A model generated the notes under the pieces. The model was given only the letters and a program-made list of their open reading frames with translations. It was not told where the DNA came from and searched no databases. Below are positions 43,910-54,050 of a stretch of 64,000 nucleotides of DNA, one piece after another. The stretch lies in assembly GCA_036924085.1 (NCBI GenBank), contig JAVGWX010000014.1:41783556-41847555 (forward strand), read 5' to 3'. This stretch comes from Ariolimax columbianus (lineage: Eukaryota > Mollusca > Gastropoda > Stylommatophora > Arionidae). Positions within the stretch are counted from its first letter, which is position 1, and each line of letters begins with the position of its first letter. Position numbers and translations under genes: made by a program.

Positions 43910-45017
43910 CCAACATAACATTATTCGACCAAACTATTTTCGTTCTTCCAAACCCGATATATCCTACATACTGTTTCTTTACCTACACCTCAATATCACA
44001 CACACTCATGACATCAAGAACGAGCCTGGATAACATCATACAGCAATCAAGCTAAAACACAAAGAATATCGAACAACAAACACAGGGAAATGTTCTCATA
44101 GGCCATTTCAAAAGAAAATAGACCATCACCTCACACGAGATCGGAACTAGCGTCTTTGAGAACTCCCGGGACGAGAGACGATTTCACTTGATTGTTTCTC
44201 CTTGTTTTCAAGATTTGGCCATACGAGAGATGTTAACCTTTGGAGATGTAGCCTCCATACTCACCAAGTGAGATTGATGCCGTTTGTTTTCTCTGCGTTA
44301 CGAATGCCCCGATGAAGCTCCGAACTTTACTTCAGCAAGTTCAAGATGGTGGCATGGCCTTTGATACCAGAGCAGAATTTATTTATCGTCAGCCCAAGGA
44401 TCATTAAGGATTAAACCTATTGAGATGGAACAGATCGCGTCTCGTTTCTTCAAAGTCGCGTGTGAGGTCTTGTACATTTGGGTAGGTAAGAAGATGAGCA
44501 TCTGAGGGGAATGTGATTTAAGTGATTGTCTTCAGTGGCATGAGGACTGGGTTCAATCCTCGGTCTAGATACGAACTAGTCTATCCAGATGTGAACGGGT
44601 ACTTGCAGTATTGCTAAGCAGAGCAATGAGTATAATATTGTAAAAGAGTTACAGTATAACTTTATATCTTTGGGTTTGACTGGATCTAATGGTTGAGCAG
44701 TTAGCGCCGGTGGCACTAGCAGTAAAGGGGCTAGGTTTGATAATCGATCTAGACAACTTGAGGTGAACCCAGCTGTAAAATAGTACTAGACTTAAATTTA
44801 TGGAAAGCCAGACAGAATAAAAGTGAAATTCTCACGGTACCTTAGTTACAGCTTAACCAAAGAACGAAGTTACTAACACATCATTGCCACCGGCAGTGAC
44901 TAGAGGGAACTATGACATTTACTTTACTATTTGGGTAAGAAGACCGAATCCTATTAATTGTATGCAAACGTTATAAATCTACAATGGTAGAAGATATGCC
45001 AACTCATGGAATTGCAC
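43910..45017. other. No gene; two possible degenerate tRNA-like heads
   Basis: At 44535-44565 (gactgggttcaatcctcggt) and 44690-44750 (tctaatggttgagcagttag, then ctaggtttgataatcg) there are box A/B-like words as in decayed SINEs. Otherwise unrecognised. Confidence 0.35.
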
Positions 45018-45205
45018 TCTCAGACACTCTCAGACACTCTCATACACTCTCAGACACTCTCAGACACTCTCATATACTCTCATACACTCTCAGACACTCT
45101 CAGACACTCTCATACACTCCCAGACACTCTCAGACACTCTCATATACTCTCATACACTCTCAGACACTCTCATACACTCTCAGACACTCTCATACACTCT
45201 GAGAC
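45018..45205. repeat. 10-bp tandem repeat (cagacactct / catacactct), ~19 copies
   Basis: Perfect 10-bp phase with two unit variants that differ mainly at one position and form short higher-order runs. Confidence 0.93.
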
Positions 45206-45364
45206 CACTAATACTTACTAAGTGGGCAGCAACCATTTTGGAATTTATTTTGGATTTTGGATTGGTATGATTATGGCATCCATAATCGACTAGTCAAAAT
45301 AGTAACATTAGTTGTTCAAAATGATTATTAAGAATTAGTGAATCAAGTGAAACAAAAGTCAAGT

Positions 45365-45545
45365 ATATGACCTGGATATTAACACTGAGAAAACAAAAAC
45401 AGATACTTGGCAAAGTAGACTCAATCCAATTGCATATATACCAATAGACGATTAAACACAGGTAACAGTGGAACAGGTAAATAACTTCTATTGGGAATAT
45501 TTGGAACAAACAATCAAAAAGAGAAAAAAGATGGTCAGATTTATT
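45365..45545 (+). pseudogene. Decayed LINE RT, part before array
   Basis: Plus reading LDINTEKTKT, then PIDD and VEQVNNFYWEYLEQTIKKR corresponds to the RT palm/thumb junction GLxINxxKTKxM ... VEQVxxFKYLGSxI. The downstream half of the element resumes at 46104. Confidence 0.72.
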
Positions 45546-46103
45546 TTCACTAATCATATATTGGCATCCACAAACATGAGTCGTATACTGACATCCACCA
45601 ACATGATCCATATACTGACATCCACCAACAAGAGTCGTATACTGACATCCACCAACATGATCCATATACTGACATCCACCAACAATAGTCGTATACTGAC
45701 ATCCACCAACATGATCCATATGCTGACATCCACCAACAAGCGCCGTATAGTGACATCCACCAACATGATCCATATACTGACATCCACCAACATGATCCAT
45801 ATACTTACATCCACCAACACGAGCCATATACTGACATCTACCAACAAGAGTCGTATACTGACATCCACCAACATGATCCATATACTGACATCCACCAACA
45901 TGAGCCATATACTGACATCCACCAACAAGAGTCGTATACTGACATCCATCAACAATATTCGTATACTGACATCCACCAACATGATCCATATACTGACATC
46001 CACCAACATGAGCCATAAACTGACATCCACCAACATGAGTCATATACTGACATCCACCAACATGAGCCATATACTGACATCCACCAACATGAGCCATATG
46101 TAA
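45546..46103 (+). repeat. 27-bp minisatellite, ~20 copies, inside a LINE RT frame
   Basis: The unit catccaccaacatgatccat plus atactga encodes ILTSTNMxH on plus, in frame with the LINE reading on its left (frame 45468-46103 stays open). The last unit continues into NMSHM and then the LINE segment MLKSYVY. ILTSxNMS-like sequence is what such LINEs carry between the YLG and LLYGxExW blocks, so the unit is a piece of the host ORF. The minus frame 46097-45294 is also open (GGCQYMDHV repeats) because 27 is divisible by 3. Confidence 0.9.
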
Positions 46104-46490
46104 TTCATAAATTAGAAATGAAAATGCTCAAGAGTTATGTATATTAGTCTACTGCACGGCCTGGAAATGTGGAAATTCAACAAACAATCCGAGACAGATA
46201 ATGGTTGCATAATGTGGGTGTGTAGAAGAATAAAGCACATTGCATGAAATAAAAATTAAACACATAAGGAAGTCTTGTGAGAAATTAATTGTGCAGAATG
46301 AATTTGTGATTGAAATCAAAATCAGGAATCTGTGATATTGTAGTCGCGTCCAAAGACATCGATGAAAACAAAACTAGATAGGAAAGGCGGAGAGCCGACG
46401 TGCAAGAGGTTAGCGACGCTCTAAGTGGGAAGATGACATCAAAAGATGGACAATGCCACGTCTGGTTGATTGTACCATACAAGTAGAGAG
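46104..46490 (+). pseudogene. Decayed LINE RT, part after array
   Basis: Plus readings MLKSYVY, SLLHGLEMWKFNKQSE, CRRIKHIA and, in another frame, KWEDDIKRWTMPRLVDC match the LINE order KSYVWSVLLYGxETW, RRMLRISW and RWxDDIKRW. Heavily mutated. Confidence 0.7.
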
Positions 46491-47400
46491 TGCGTTACGG
46501 ACCCACTGTAGCCGACCTTCGCTGTGGAGTATGGCACATAACTGAACTGACCAGTCAAGCTTCGGCGCGGAGATGGCGAATAACTGACCAGTCGACATTT
46601 GACACGGAGGTGGCGCATAACTGACCAGTCGACCTTCAGCGCGGAGATGGCACATAACTGACAAGTGGACCTTCGCGGTGGAGATGGCACATAACTGACC
46701 AGTAGACCTTCGCGGTGGAGATGGCACATGACTGACCAGTCGACCTTCAAAGCAGAGATGGCACACATCGGACCAGTCAACCGTCGCAGCGGAGATGGTA
46801 CATAACTGACCCGTCGACCTTTGCAGCTTGCGTGGCGTATACCTGACCAGTTGACGTTCGCAATAGGTAGGTATGGCACATACTGACCAGTCGACCTACA
46901 CAGTAAGGATAATACGTAACTGACTAGTTACCTTCGAGTGGAGATGACACATAACTGACCAGTCGACCTTCGTAGTGAGAATGGCACATAACTGAGCTGT
47001 CGACCTTTGCAGCAGGGATGCACATTACTGACCAGTCGATCTTCGCTGTGGAGATAGCACATAACTGACCAGTCAACATTCGTTATGAAGATGGCACAAA
47101 AATGAGCAGTCGACCTTTGCAGTGGAGATGTCGCAATACTAACCAGTCGATCATCGCTGTGGTGATGGCATATCACTGACCAGTCGACTTTCACTCAGGA
47201 TATGAAACTTAAACTGACCAGTCGACCATCCTTGTGGAGATGGCACACAACCGACCAGTCGACCATCCTTGTGGAGATGGCGCAATACTAACCAGTCGAT
47301 CATTGTTGTGGAGATGGCACACAACTGACCAGTCGACCATCGCTGTGGAGATGGCACACAACTGACCAGTCGACCATCGCTGTGGAGGTTTTGTGCTGGT
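46491..47400. repeat. 37-bp minisatellite, ~24 copies
   Basis: Unit ataactgaccagtcgacctt plus cgcagtggagatggcac, period 37 bp (46621, 46658, 46695, 46732). The first unit, gtagccgaccttcgctgtgg, sits in the C-terminal end of the LINE reading to its left, suggesting the unit came from it. Confidence 0.92.
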
Positions 47401-47689
47401 CTCCCGATTCCGCCCTCTTGGATCGGTTGATGAATGCTTATTGAAATTTAGATAAACATCTGGATGAGCGAATTCGTAGCAAATCTTGTGTTTGCAGATT
47501 TGTTTATGTGTTCTCGTACATTTGCATGTGTTTATTCGTGGGTGTGCGTGCGTTGGTCCTCTCTGACCACGAAGACATGTGTTCAAACCCACGGCAAAAC
47601 ATTTCATTTTTCAATCGGAAGTAAATTTAAAACATATCTTGCACAGAGCATTGTGATTGTAACTGCAAGCGGCCTTTCTTCCTCGACTC
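47401..47689. other. No recognisable feature
   Basis: Spacer with a few gtgtttattcgtggg-like words. Confidence 0.35.
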
Positions 47690-47900
47690 AGTGGTCTCGA
47701 GATAAGGTTTCGCCTCGAGTGCTGGACGTCGAGGGTTCGAATCACGGTGGAGACTGGGATTATTTTCACGTGGATCTTCTGGTAAAAATTCCCCTGATCT
47801 CGGGGTAGTGAGATCGGACTCCCGTGTACAGTGTCAAGCACGATAAAAATTCATTGGCAGTTGGAAAAGTGTAGGCTTAACGGCCACTGTCCCTACAAAA
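47690..47900 (+). mobile_element. SINE-D copy 1
   Basis: tRNA-like head (ctcgactcagtggtctcgag, gagggttcgaatcacggtgg) and body tttcacgtggatcttctggt and gatcggactcccgtgtacag, all alignable with 57045-57305. No tail or TSD recognised. Confidence 0.68.
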
Positions 47901-47934
47901 TTCAAGTTAAAAATCTACCCAAATTAGTTGTGCC

Positions 47935-48060
47935 TTTTGCCAAGTGGTTTGTCAACAGAAGCCCTAGATGGCGCCTAACTAGCTCCTGGTCTACTTAGCT
48001 CTAGTGTTTGAGTCCATTAAGGTGGATTCATAGATCGATTGAACCACACTCAAAAAAACT
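47935..48060. repeat. Dispersed repeat R1, partial copy
   Basis: gtggtttgtcaacagaagcc, tagatggcgcctaac and gtctacttagctctagtgtt match the middle of R1 (33990-34100 and 51910-52020). Confidence 0.65.
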
Positions 48061-48400
48061 GTTTGAATGCAGACTCTGTTAAGTTCAATCCACACAGCGG
48101 ACTTTAGTATTGAGTATAATACCAATAATGCTAGTCTTTTTAAGATCTTGTAATTACTGGCATCGACACGTTGCTTACACGAACGTCCTGGATTATCAGG
48201 GCAGGTGTCCTCCATGTTAATATGCCACGTAGCTTCAATATTTCCAGTCATATCCCAGCCATGTCTCGTTCATGGTCTCGTGCGACCATGTTAACCCTAG
48301 CACTACCGGAAACTGGCTAAATGGATGGTAATGTAATGGTCTGTTTCCGGTAGCTAGAGGAAGTAATCACCTTGAGTGTTTTTGTGTAGTTCCCTGGACG
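48061..48400. other. Spacer with an 11-bp inverted repeat
   Basis: ctaccggaaac (48303-48313) and gtttccggtag (48343-48353) can form a hairpin with a 29-nt loop. No gene. Confidence 0.45.
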
Positions 48401-49560
48401 TGCTATAGCGGTTTTTGTGTCCAGGTTTGTTGGTGTGTTTGTGTGAGTTTGTATGTGTTTTTTTCGCGTTTGTATCTGTTTGTCTTGGTTTATACATGTG
48501 TAAATGTGTTTATATGTGTTTTTCGCATATGTATGTGTTTGTATTTGTTTATATATGATTAAATCTGTTTATATGTGTTTGATTATGTTTGAATGTGTGC
48601 GTAATTATAGGTTTGTATGCGATGTTTTGTATGCGATGTTTTGTATTTCTATGGACGTGCTATTTTAGCGCCTGTGCTCAGATTGTATGTGTGTTTGTAT
48701 GAATGTGTATGTTTGTATTTTTTTAGCATATGTATATCTTTGCATGATTTCGATGGTATATATATGCGACGTTATGAATCTGAATTCGTTTATATACTTT
48801 TGCATGTGTTTGTATTTCCTTATATGATTCCTTGCTCAAATATGCTTTACTGGTATTTATGATTACGGAAGTTGTTTTTATGTATTTGAATCTGCTATAC
48901 GGTTATGCTTGTTTGTTGTATGTATATGCATGTGTCTTTGTGTGTTTGTATGTATAAGCATGTATGTTTGTACGTGTTTGTAAGTGTTTTTTTTTTGCAT
49001 GTGTATACATGTTCCGTGTCTGTATGCATTTGCTTGTGTTTATAAATTGTTTCTAGTTGTTTCTAATATTATGTATGTGCTTGTAAGTGTTTATATGTGT
49101 TATTATGTGTTTAAATATGTGCGAGCCAGTTCATTGGCGTTAACACATTTTGATAATTATTTTGAAAATGAATTTTAGTATTTGTATGTATTTTTAAGTG
49201 TTAGTCTGAGTTTATAAGTCTCTGTACCTGTTTGTAGTTCTTTGTGTAAGGCGTTTGAATGTGTGTAGATGTTAATATGTGTTTGTATGCGGTTTTTTTT
49301 AAATTTTACATATCTGTTCTTTGTATGTGTTTGTGTGTGTTTCTGTGATTTTATATTAGATTGTATGTGTTTGCATAACGTTGCATGTATTTCTATGTGA
49401 AAATTTTTTATTGGTATTTGTGTTCAAGTTTGTTGATGTGTTTGTATTAGTTCTTTGTATGTGTTTGTATTAGTTGTTTGCATGTGTTTGTATTAGTTGT
49501 CTGCATGTTTTTGTAAGAGTCTGTACATGTCTATAGGTATTCTTCATTAAATGTCAAATC
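48400..49560. repeat. TG/TA-rich low-complexity tract (tgtttgtatgtg)
   Basis: Degenerate repeats of a tttgtatgtgtttgt word over more than 1 kb. No coding potential beyond Val/Cys/Tyr-rich artefact frames. A short similar patch lies at 54180-54275. Confidence 0.8.
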
Positions 49561-49594
49561 TGTCCAAGTTTACTAGTGTCTGCATAACTTATAT

Positions 49595-49972
49595 AACTTA
49601 ACTTAACTTAACGTCTTAAACTGGTTAGACGTCTCTGCAAAGTCTGTATACAACCAGTTTCATTTACATTATCTTGCTCTAAAAGTTTTGCGCATCCAAT
49701 TTTTTCTTAAATGCATTAATTGTCCCTGCCACCACTACCTCCTGTGGTAATGCTATCCAAGCATTCACCACTGAATGCACAAATATTTCTCATGTCTAAT
49801 CTGATCTGGACCTATATTTAGTTAATGTGTAGCTATGCCCGCCTGTTCTTGTGGGTGGTTGTATTTTGAAAAAAAACTTGTAATAGTCTGATTTATCCGT
49901 TCCTCTGATCATCTTATAGACCTGTATTAGGTTACCTCGAATTGTTTTTTTTTCTAGACACTAGAATTTGTT
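49595..49972 (-). pseudogene. CR1-like LINE 3' end with AAGTT tail, copy 1
   Basis: Read on minus this resembles the end of a CR1/L2-type RT ORF: RGNLIQVYKIIRG, YKFFF, RTGGHSYTL, then VVAGTIN and FKKKLDAQ-like remnants, followed by a short UTR and a ttaagttaagttaagttata tail. It aligns over its whole length with 58764-59150. Confidence 0.75.
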
Positions 49973-50214
49973 TCCTGGTGGATAGGGTGGATGTGAAGTG
50001 GTGTCTTTGTCAGTATGTTTCAACTTGCCCGACGAAAGCACCATTTTAATATGAGGCCTGAACGTTGTTTCGCTGCTGCTCAAACAGTATAGGTACTATT
50101 GTGACTTTACAATAATTCGTTCAATTGGTTTCACTTTTCATTTGGTTAACTCAATTTAATGCATATATTGATTCTATCTTCACATATGGATGCTTGAAAA
50201 ATATTTAAATGCTC

Positions 50215-50545
50215 CATTGAAGTGGAAAATTGAGGCCATGGAGATGATGTGCTTCAATAAGACAATGGAGATGATGTGCTTCAAAAAGATAATGGAGATG
50301 GTGTGCTTCAAAAAGATAATGGAGATGGTGTGCTTCAAAAAGATAATGGAGATGGTGTGCTTCAAAAAGACAATGGAGTTTGTGTGCTTCAGACAGACCA
50401 ATGGAGATGGCGTGCTCCAGACAGATCATGGAGATGGTGTGCTTCAGACAGACCATGGAGATAGTGTGCTTCAGACAGACCATGGAGATGATGTGTTTCA
50501 GACAGACCATGGGAATAGTATGCTTCAGACAGACCGATGGAATAT
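50215..50545. repeat. 27-bp minisatellite, ~12 copies
   Basis: Unit aatggagatggtgtgcttca plus aaaagat (left half) or gacagacc (right half). Two homogeneous subtypes lie side by side. Open frames with MEMVCFKKI repeats are artefacts. Confidence 0.92.
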
Positions 50546-50794
50546 CATATCGAGATCACACCACAAATGTTCGTGTCCGCTGCATTGTCTGACAGTCTCT
50601 CTGGCCGTATTCGGGCATCCTTTCACTTGTTATATGTTCTCATGATGTCCCCAATGTTATACCCTGAGGCGCAGATTTGTCAGGTGAAAGAGAGTCTCCC
50701 TACGATACGCTGAACAAATAATATTTGCAAGTGGACGGACATGACATTTATTGATACTGTACTGATAGAGTACGATGGTGACGTACACTTTATG

Positions 50795-51130
50795 ATGTAC
50801 TGAGATGTACGATGATGTACAAGCGATGGAGGCGACATCATCAGATAGTTGTGTCTTGATGATATAACTTGCACTCTATTTGTATTAGACTGAGGACGAA
50901 GATGCGCTGGCCATCATCCTCACTCTCTGGTCCAGAGCTACCTTGGACCAATGGCAAGACACATCTAAAGACGGCTGGAGGTAATTTAGAATAAAAGTAC
51001 TCTGGCCCCACCTCCATTGAAACCAGGGCTTGCTAGGAACCTGCGAGACTCGATAGCCCGACGTTTCCGATCGTCTCATTCCAGTGCCTTGACTCTCGAC
51101 CACAGCGATGAAACCACCAACACTTTGGTT
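50795..51130 (-). mobile_element. SINE-C copy 3
   Basis: Minus reading: catcgctgtggtcgagagtc head, ccagccgtctttagatgtgt, cttgccattggtccaaggta, cagagagtgaggatgatggc, cagcgcatct, and 3' end tgatgatgtcgcctccatcg plus cttg. Good full-length match to the 41.5-kb copy. Confidence 0.78.
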
Positions 51131-51174
51131 ACGTGTCAAAAAAAACTGACTATATATATACTTACACATATGGA

Positions 51175-51205
51175 GTGAGAGAGAGAGAGTTAGAGAGAGT
51201 GAGAG
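51175..51205. repeat. GA-rich simple repeat
   Basis: gagagagagagttagagaga. Confidence 0.85.
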
Positions 51206-51254
51206 ATATAGTTAGCTTGGAAAAGAACAGATAAATTACAAATAGTTAGAATCT

Positions 51255-51365
51255 ACCTTCATCAGCACGCTCGTGATTTGAGGAAAACTACTGCAACCTG
51301 CCACTTAACGTCCTTTTCAGTGCGCACAAAAAGAGTACACCTACTTGTTGTGGGCATTCAATACA
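51255..51365. repeat. Dispersed repeat R2, copy 1
   Basis: cttcatcagcacgctcgtga, ccttttcagtgcgcacaa and gttgtgggcatt match 61685-61805 in the same orientation. Confidence 0.65.
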
Positions 51366-51369
51366 ACTA

Positions 51370-51799
51370 CAACAACAATATTCGAATGTTACCAGGAATA
51401 CTGTGATCGATGATTTCAATCAGATCGAGCAGTGTCTGGAATAAGGTAGTCAACAGCTGTAATGTAGATCTAGAACCAATATGGTTGGCCGCTAGAAGAT
51501 GCCTTGTTTTTACTCGTTTGTCGTTCAGACTTTATTTTGTTATTAGTAGTACGAAATAGGAAACGCATAGACATATTGGATAGCCCGTCCTTCAGTGGCG
51601 GTTGTATAATTGCTGGTTCCGACTTCTCTTCCCGTGGTCTCTGTCATTGACCACGGCGGACCAGTGGATATTGAGTCGGCCATCCGTGGCACCATGAATG
51701 TTGTTATGGAAAGAATATGAATCGGACCAGCGCTTTGGTGGTCGTCTCGTGGTCGCTTTTTGTCTCTGGTCTACCATTTCAAATAACGATTAGTCCCGA
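51370..51799. other. No recognisable feature
   Basis: Spacer. The 61-codon minus frame at 51592-51777 shows no motif. Confidence 0.35.
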
Positions 51800-52180
51800 G
51801 TCGTCCTCCAGGTCATTGTGTATGACAAGGATACGAATACCACCACTACCCCACACAGAGCATGTCGAAAGAGGGAACTAACTGTGTGACATGACATTAC
51901 ACCGACCATAGTAAGGTGGTTTGTTAAGAGCACCATAGACGCGCCGTACAAGCTACGGATCTACTTTGCTTCAGTGTTTGTCTATTAAGATGGACTCGCA
52001 ATCAGTTAACCACACTCTGCGATACTTGCCCCAACACAGCGTAGCAATAAGCTACTCTAGCTTAGCCCACTGAGCAGGAAATCTTTATCTAGCAACATCT
52101 AGCTCAGACCAGAGCTGGAACGTGCACAGGCGCACCCGCCCCGAGGAAGTACAGGTCGACTAAGACTAAAACTAACATTA
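51800..52180. repeat. Dispersed repeat R1, copy 2
   Basis: See 33850-34262. Collinear over the full length with many substitutions. Confidence 0.75.
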
Positions 52181-52700
52181 GGAGAATAAATGCAAGCGCA
52201 TATGTTTGCAGACACATTGGATTTCAGCAGAAATTTGTGAGTACTGGCTTAGCATTCACTCTTCGAACTCTTATCTTTAGCCTTTCTGCTCTATTGTAGT
52301 CTGTTATCCAGGATTACCACTTGTTGGTGTAGAAGTGCCTTGGCAGCTCTGGTTTCCTGGCACTGACGCTATCAGTATGCTTTAGATCGTTTTGCCAATT
52401 CAGCTCATGCATCGTGATACGTGATCAGTATACGCTGGCGTTCTGATGGAGCTCACACAAATGTGACCAGCTGAAAACATTAGAAGACAGTATCTGTTCT
52501 GGAATCCTTAAAGAGAAGAATATACATACTAAAACACATATTTTAAAATGAGCTCAAGAGAAACATAAAATGAACAAGTAAGTCTTGAACAAAGTCGGAA
52601 TGTCTACTCAGGATTTAGGAGGGATTGACATGTATTTGTAGAACACTTGAACTCCATAGGGAGATGAGCGAATCTGGTACATTTCTTTGTTTGAGCGTTT
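52181..52700. other. No recognisable feature
   Basis: Unassigned spacer. Confidence 0.35.
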
Positions 52701-52739
52701 GATTAGCGGTATATATGTGGGTGTTGTAGCCTTGCCTTG

Positions 52740-53270
52740 GCCTACGTAGCCTGGAGGAGGTACATCCCTGGGATTTTCCAGCTCTAATCTCTAAATCTCT
52801 GAATCCGTGTATTCAATCAGGCACGAGTGCCTGATGCCAGGTAGCCAAATGTTGAGTAAACTTATTTCGCTCGTTTGTCTTGGTGTACCCTATTGGACAC
52901 AGGGCCCCCTTCAGACCATCACTCCACCTCAGCCTCGGTCACTTGCGAGGGTGTCTGAAGTTGTAGGCCAAGATAACGTCACTCTACCTGTCCCACTTGT
53001 ATCCGGCATGCGCATCACTTGGCCGGCCCATCTATTTTTCTGTAACAGCGCGACATCTATGATGTCAGAGACGTATGTTCGACGTCTGATCTCTGCGTTG
53101 CGGGTTTGGTCTCGAGTTGAGATTTTCAATGTTATTCGCTCCATCGCTCGTTTGGCAACGCGAAGTCTGTCTACTTTAGCTTTCCGTAGGTTCCACACCA
53201 CGCAGCCATAAACCAGTCCTGAAATAACCACACTGTTGAATGTGTGAGCCCTAGCGCTGACATGTCGCAT
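52740..53270 (-). pseudogene. LINE-H RT C-terminus
   Basis: Minus reading MRHVSARAHTFNSVVISGLV, YGCVVWNLRKAKVDRLRVAK, RAMERITLKISTRDQTRNAE, IRRRTYVSDIIDVALLQKNR, WAGQVMRM, then RWSDGLKGAL matches the tail of endonuclease/RT LINEs (RVAQRAMERxMLxISxRDxxRNxEIRRRT, WAGHVxRM, RW.DD). A frame is open from 53270 to 52929. Confidence 0.85.
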
Positions 53271-53715
53271 CTGTTGCAGTATGGGTTTAAAACAGTTGAA
53301 GCTGAGCCAGCCCGTTGTTGCAGTATGGGTTTAATACAGTTGAAGCTGAGCCAGCCCGCTGTTGCAGTATGGGTTTAATACAGTTGAAGCTGAGCCAGTT
53401 CGCTGTTGCAGTATGGGTTTAATACAATTGAAGCTGAGCCAGCCCGCTGTTGCAGTATGGGTTTAATACAATTGAAGCTGGGCCAGCCCGCTGTTGCAGT
53501 ATGGGTTTAATACAGTTGAAGCTGAGCCAGCCCGCTGTTGCAGTATGGGTTTAATACAGTTGAAGCCGAGCCAGCCCGCTGTTGCAGTATGGGTTTAATA
53601 CAGTTGAAGCTGAGCCAGCCCGCTGTTGCAGTATGGGTTTAATACAGTTGAAGCCGAGCCAGCCCGCTGTTGCAGTATGGGTTTAATAGAGTTGAAGCTG
53701 AGCCAGCCTGTTGTT
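53271..53715 (-). repeat. 44-bp minisatellite made from LINE-H RT sequence, ~10 copies
   Basis: Unit tgttgcagtatgggtttaat plus acagttgaagctgagccagcccgc. On minus the last unit reads GWLSFNCFKPILQQ directly into MRHVSARAHTFNS of the LINE, so the unit is a segment of its own ORF. Copies differ by only a few substitutions. Period 44 rotates the frame. Confidence 0.93.
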
Positions 53716-54050
53716 ATTCTCCATGATCTCTTGGACCAAATAGATATACGAATTTACGTTTTCAACCTTGCAATCTCCAAGTCGCGCATCTCCCTTTGGA
53801 CAGAATGTGTTGAGCATGAACTGGGTTTTATTTCTATTGATTTGTAGGCTGACTGCAACGCTTGATCTGCTCAGCTCTTTCTGCCTTTTCTCTGTTTCTT
53901 TGACGCTGTGGCTGAGGATGGCTATGTCATCGAATTTTACAGCATCCAGGACTTTCTCTGTTAATATTTAGCCTGCCCAGGAGTCTAAGGCCTGCACTAT
54001 GACATTGATGGTGTTGGTAACCGTTAAGCTGCCGCTGTATGGGCTCTTCC
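53716..54050 (-). pseudogene. LINE-H RT palm region
   Basis: Minus reading LNINREVLDAVKFDDIAIL, SHSVKETEKRQKELSRSS and VAVSLQINRNKTQFMLNTF. It includes KFDD where LRFADD is expected, and LQINRNKTQFM. It is the segment expected just N-terminal to the part at 52740-53270. Confidence 0.82.

Noticed and set aside
45294..46097. 267-codon minus frame with Cys/His-rich GGCQYMDHV repeats, resembling a zinc-binding repeat protein
   Set aside because: It is the antisense of the 27-bp array formed from a LINE RT segment. The other strand explains the sequence and the flanks are LINE.
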